64,000 nt of DNA from the NCBI GenBank assembly GCA_035515795.1, contig DATJAY010000035.1, positions 156,048-220,047 of the forward strand, in the 5' to 3' direction. The DNA is from Candidatus Acidiferrales bacterium (GTDB lineage: Bacteria; Bacteroidota; Ignavibacteria; Kryptoniales; JAKASW01). Under the pieces are notes generated by a model, which saw only the letters and a list, made by a program, of their open reading frames with translations, made no database searches and was not told where the DNA came from. Of the stretch, positions 63,769 through 64,000 are shown piece by piece (position 1 is the stretch's first letter; each line of letters opens with the position of its first letter). Both the position numbers and the translations under genes were made by a program.

Positions 63769-64000
63769 ATGGACGAGCGGCAAAAAATATTAGCGGTTGA
63801 CGACGCACCGGACAATTTGATTCTCCTTGACAAGCTGTTGAAGCGCCGGGGATTCGATGTAGTTAACGCATCAAGTGGAAAGGAATGCTTGTCGAAAAGT
63901 ATTTCCGAGCACCCCGACCTGATCATTCTTGACGTGGCTATGCCCGAGATGAGCGGATTCGAAACGCTTAAACATCTCCGGGAAAATGAAATCACGAAAG
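63769..64000 (+). CDS. Response regulator, N-terminal part (cut by window edge)
   Basis: 77 codons of an open frame starting MDERQKILAVDDAPDN. The receiver pocket (Asp11/Asp12) and the phosphoacceptor Asp55 (LIILDVAMPEMSGFE) are present. It begins 25 nt after the hybrid kinase stop and is probably part of the same operon. Whether an output domain follows cannot be seen. Confidence 0.9.
   Translation, partial: MDERQKILAVDDAPDNLILLDKLLKRRGFDVVNASSGKECLSKSISEHPDLIILDVAMPEMSGFETLKHLRENEITK

Overview
The window looks like a chromosomal segment from a member of the FCB group (Bacteroidota/Chlorobiota side, most like Ignavibacteria or Kryptonia relatives). The basis is a type IX secretion (T9SS) C-terminal sorting domain with the NYPNPFNP signature, a PorV/PorQ-type barrel, a TonB-dependent receptor with a carboxypeptidase-regulatory N-domain, a GWxTD lipoprotein and a complete moxR-bat operon. 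Coding density is high and many genes overlap by 1 to 40 nt. Starts are often preceded by a good GGAG/AGGAGG ribosome site, and several genes use TTG or GTG. I see no tRNA, rRNA, CRISPR array or insertion sequence.

Layout. 1-7.1 kb: end of a PII-like protein; a minus-strand uvrC-sco-PCu(A)C-DinB group; methylmalonyl-CoA epimerase; a TylF-like methyltransferase; an ODP-like metallo-beta-lactamase-fold protein; a SpoIIE-type phosphatase. 7.1-15.6 kb: minus-strand moxR-DUF58-(BatD-like)-batA-batB-batC-batD-batE operon. 16-22.4 kb: tetR-emrA-emrB-emrB-tolC tripartite efflux operon with a visible promoter and operator. 22.5-30 kb: glycosyltransferase, DrrAB-like ABC exporter, dienelactone hydrolase, DinB-like protein, old yellow enzyme and two tandem aldo/keto reductases, ending at a strong terminator. 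30.1-32.6 kb (minus): an unrecognised lipoprotein/coiled-coil pair and a cytochrome c. 32.9-44.2 kb: a six-gene secretion and outer-membrane cluster (two large secreted proteins, a lipoprotein, TonB receptor, PorV-like barrel, beta-propeller-like lipoprotein). 44.2-54.5 kb: NlpC/P60 lipoprotein, UbiD, a chain of unrecognised envelope genes, peptide deformylase, GWxTD lipoprotein, site-2 protease, alpha/beta hydrolase and a small barrel. 54.8-64 kb: birA-coaX-GNAT-glmM followed by a response regulator, a 1648-residue hybrid kinase and a second, truncated response regulator.

The most notable non-gene signal is a family of at least ten imperfect palindromes built from a 7-nt periodic unit (GAAGTCA/GAAGCAA type on one arm, its complement on the other). 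They sit in intergenic gaps, four of them at junctions of the moxR-bat operon. In four genes for exported proteins they are translated as the N-terminus: one arm gives the charged n-region and the other the leucine-rich core of the signal peptide.

Other points of interest are a candidate small RNA with its own -10 element and terminator (about 52.77-52.91 kb), an envelope-associated gene pair of unknown function at 30.1-31.8 kb, and the overlapping unknown envelope genes at 47.6-49.6 kb.
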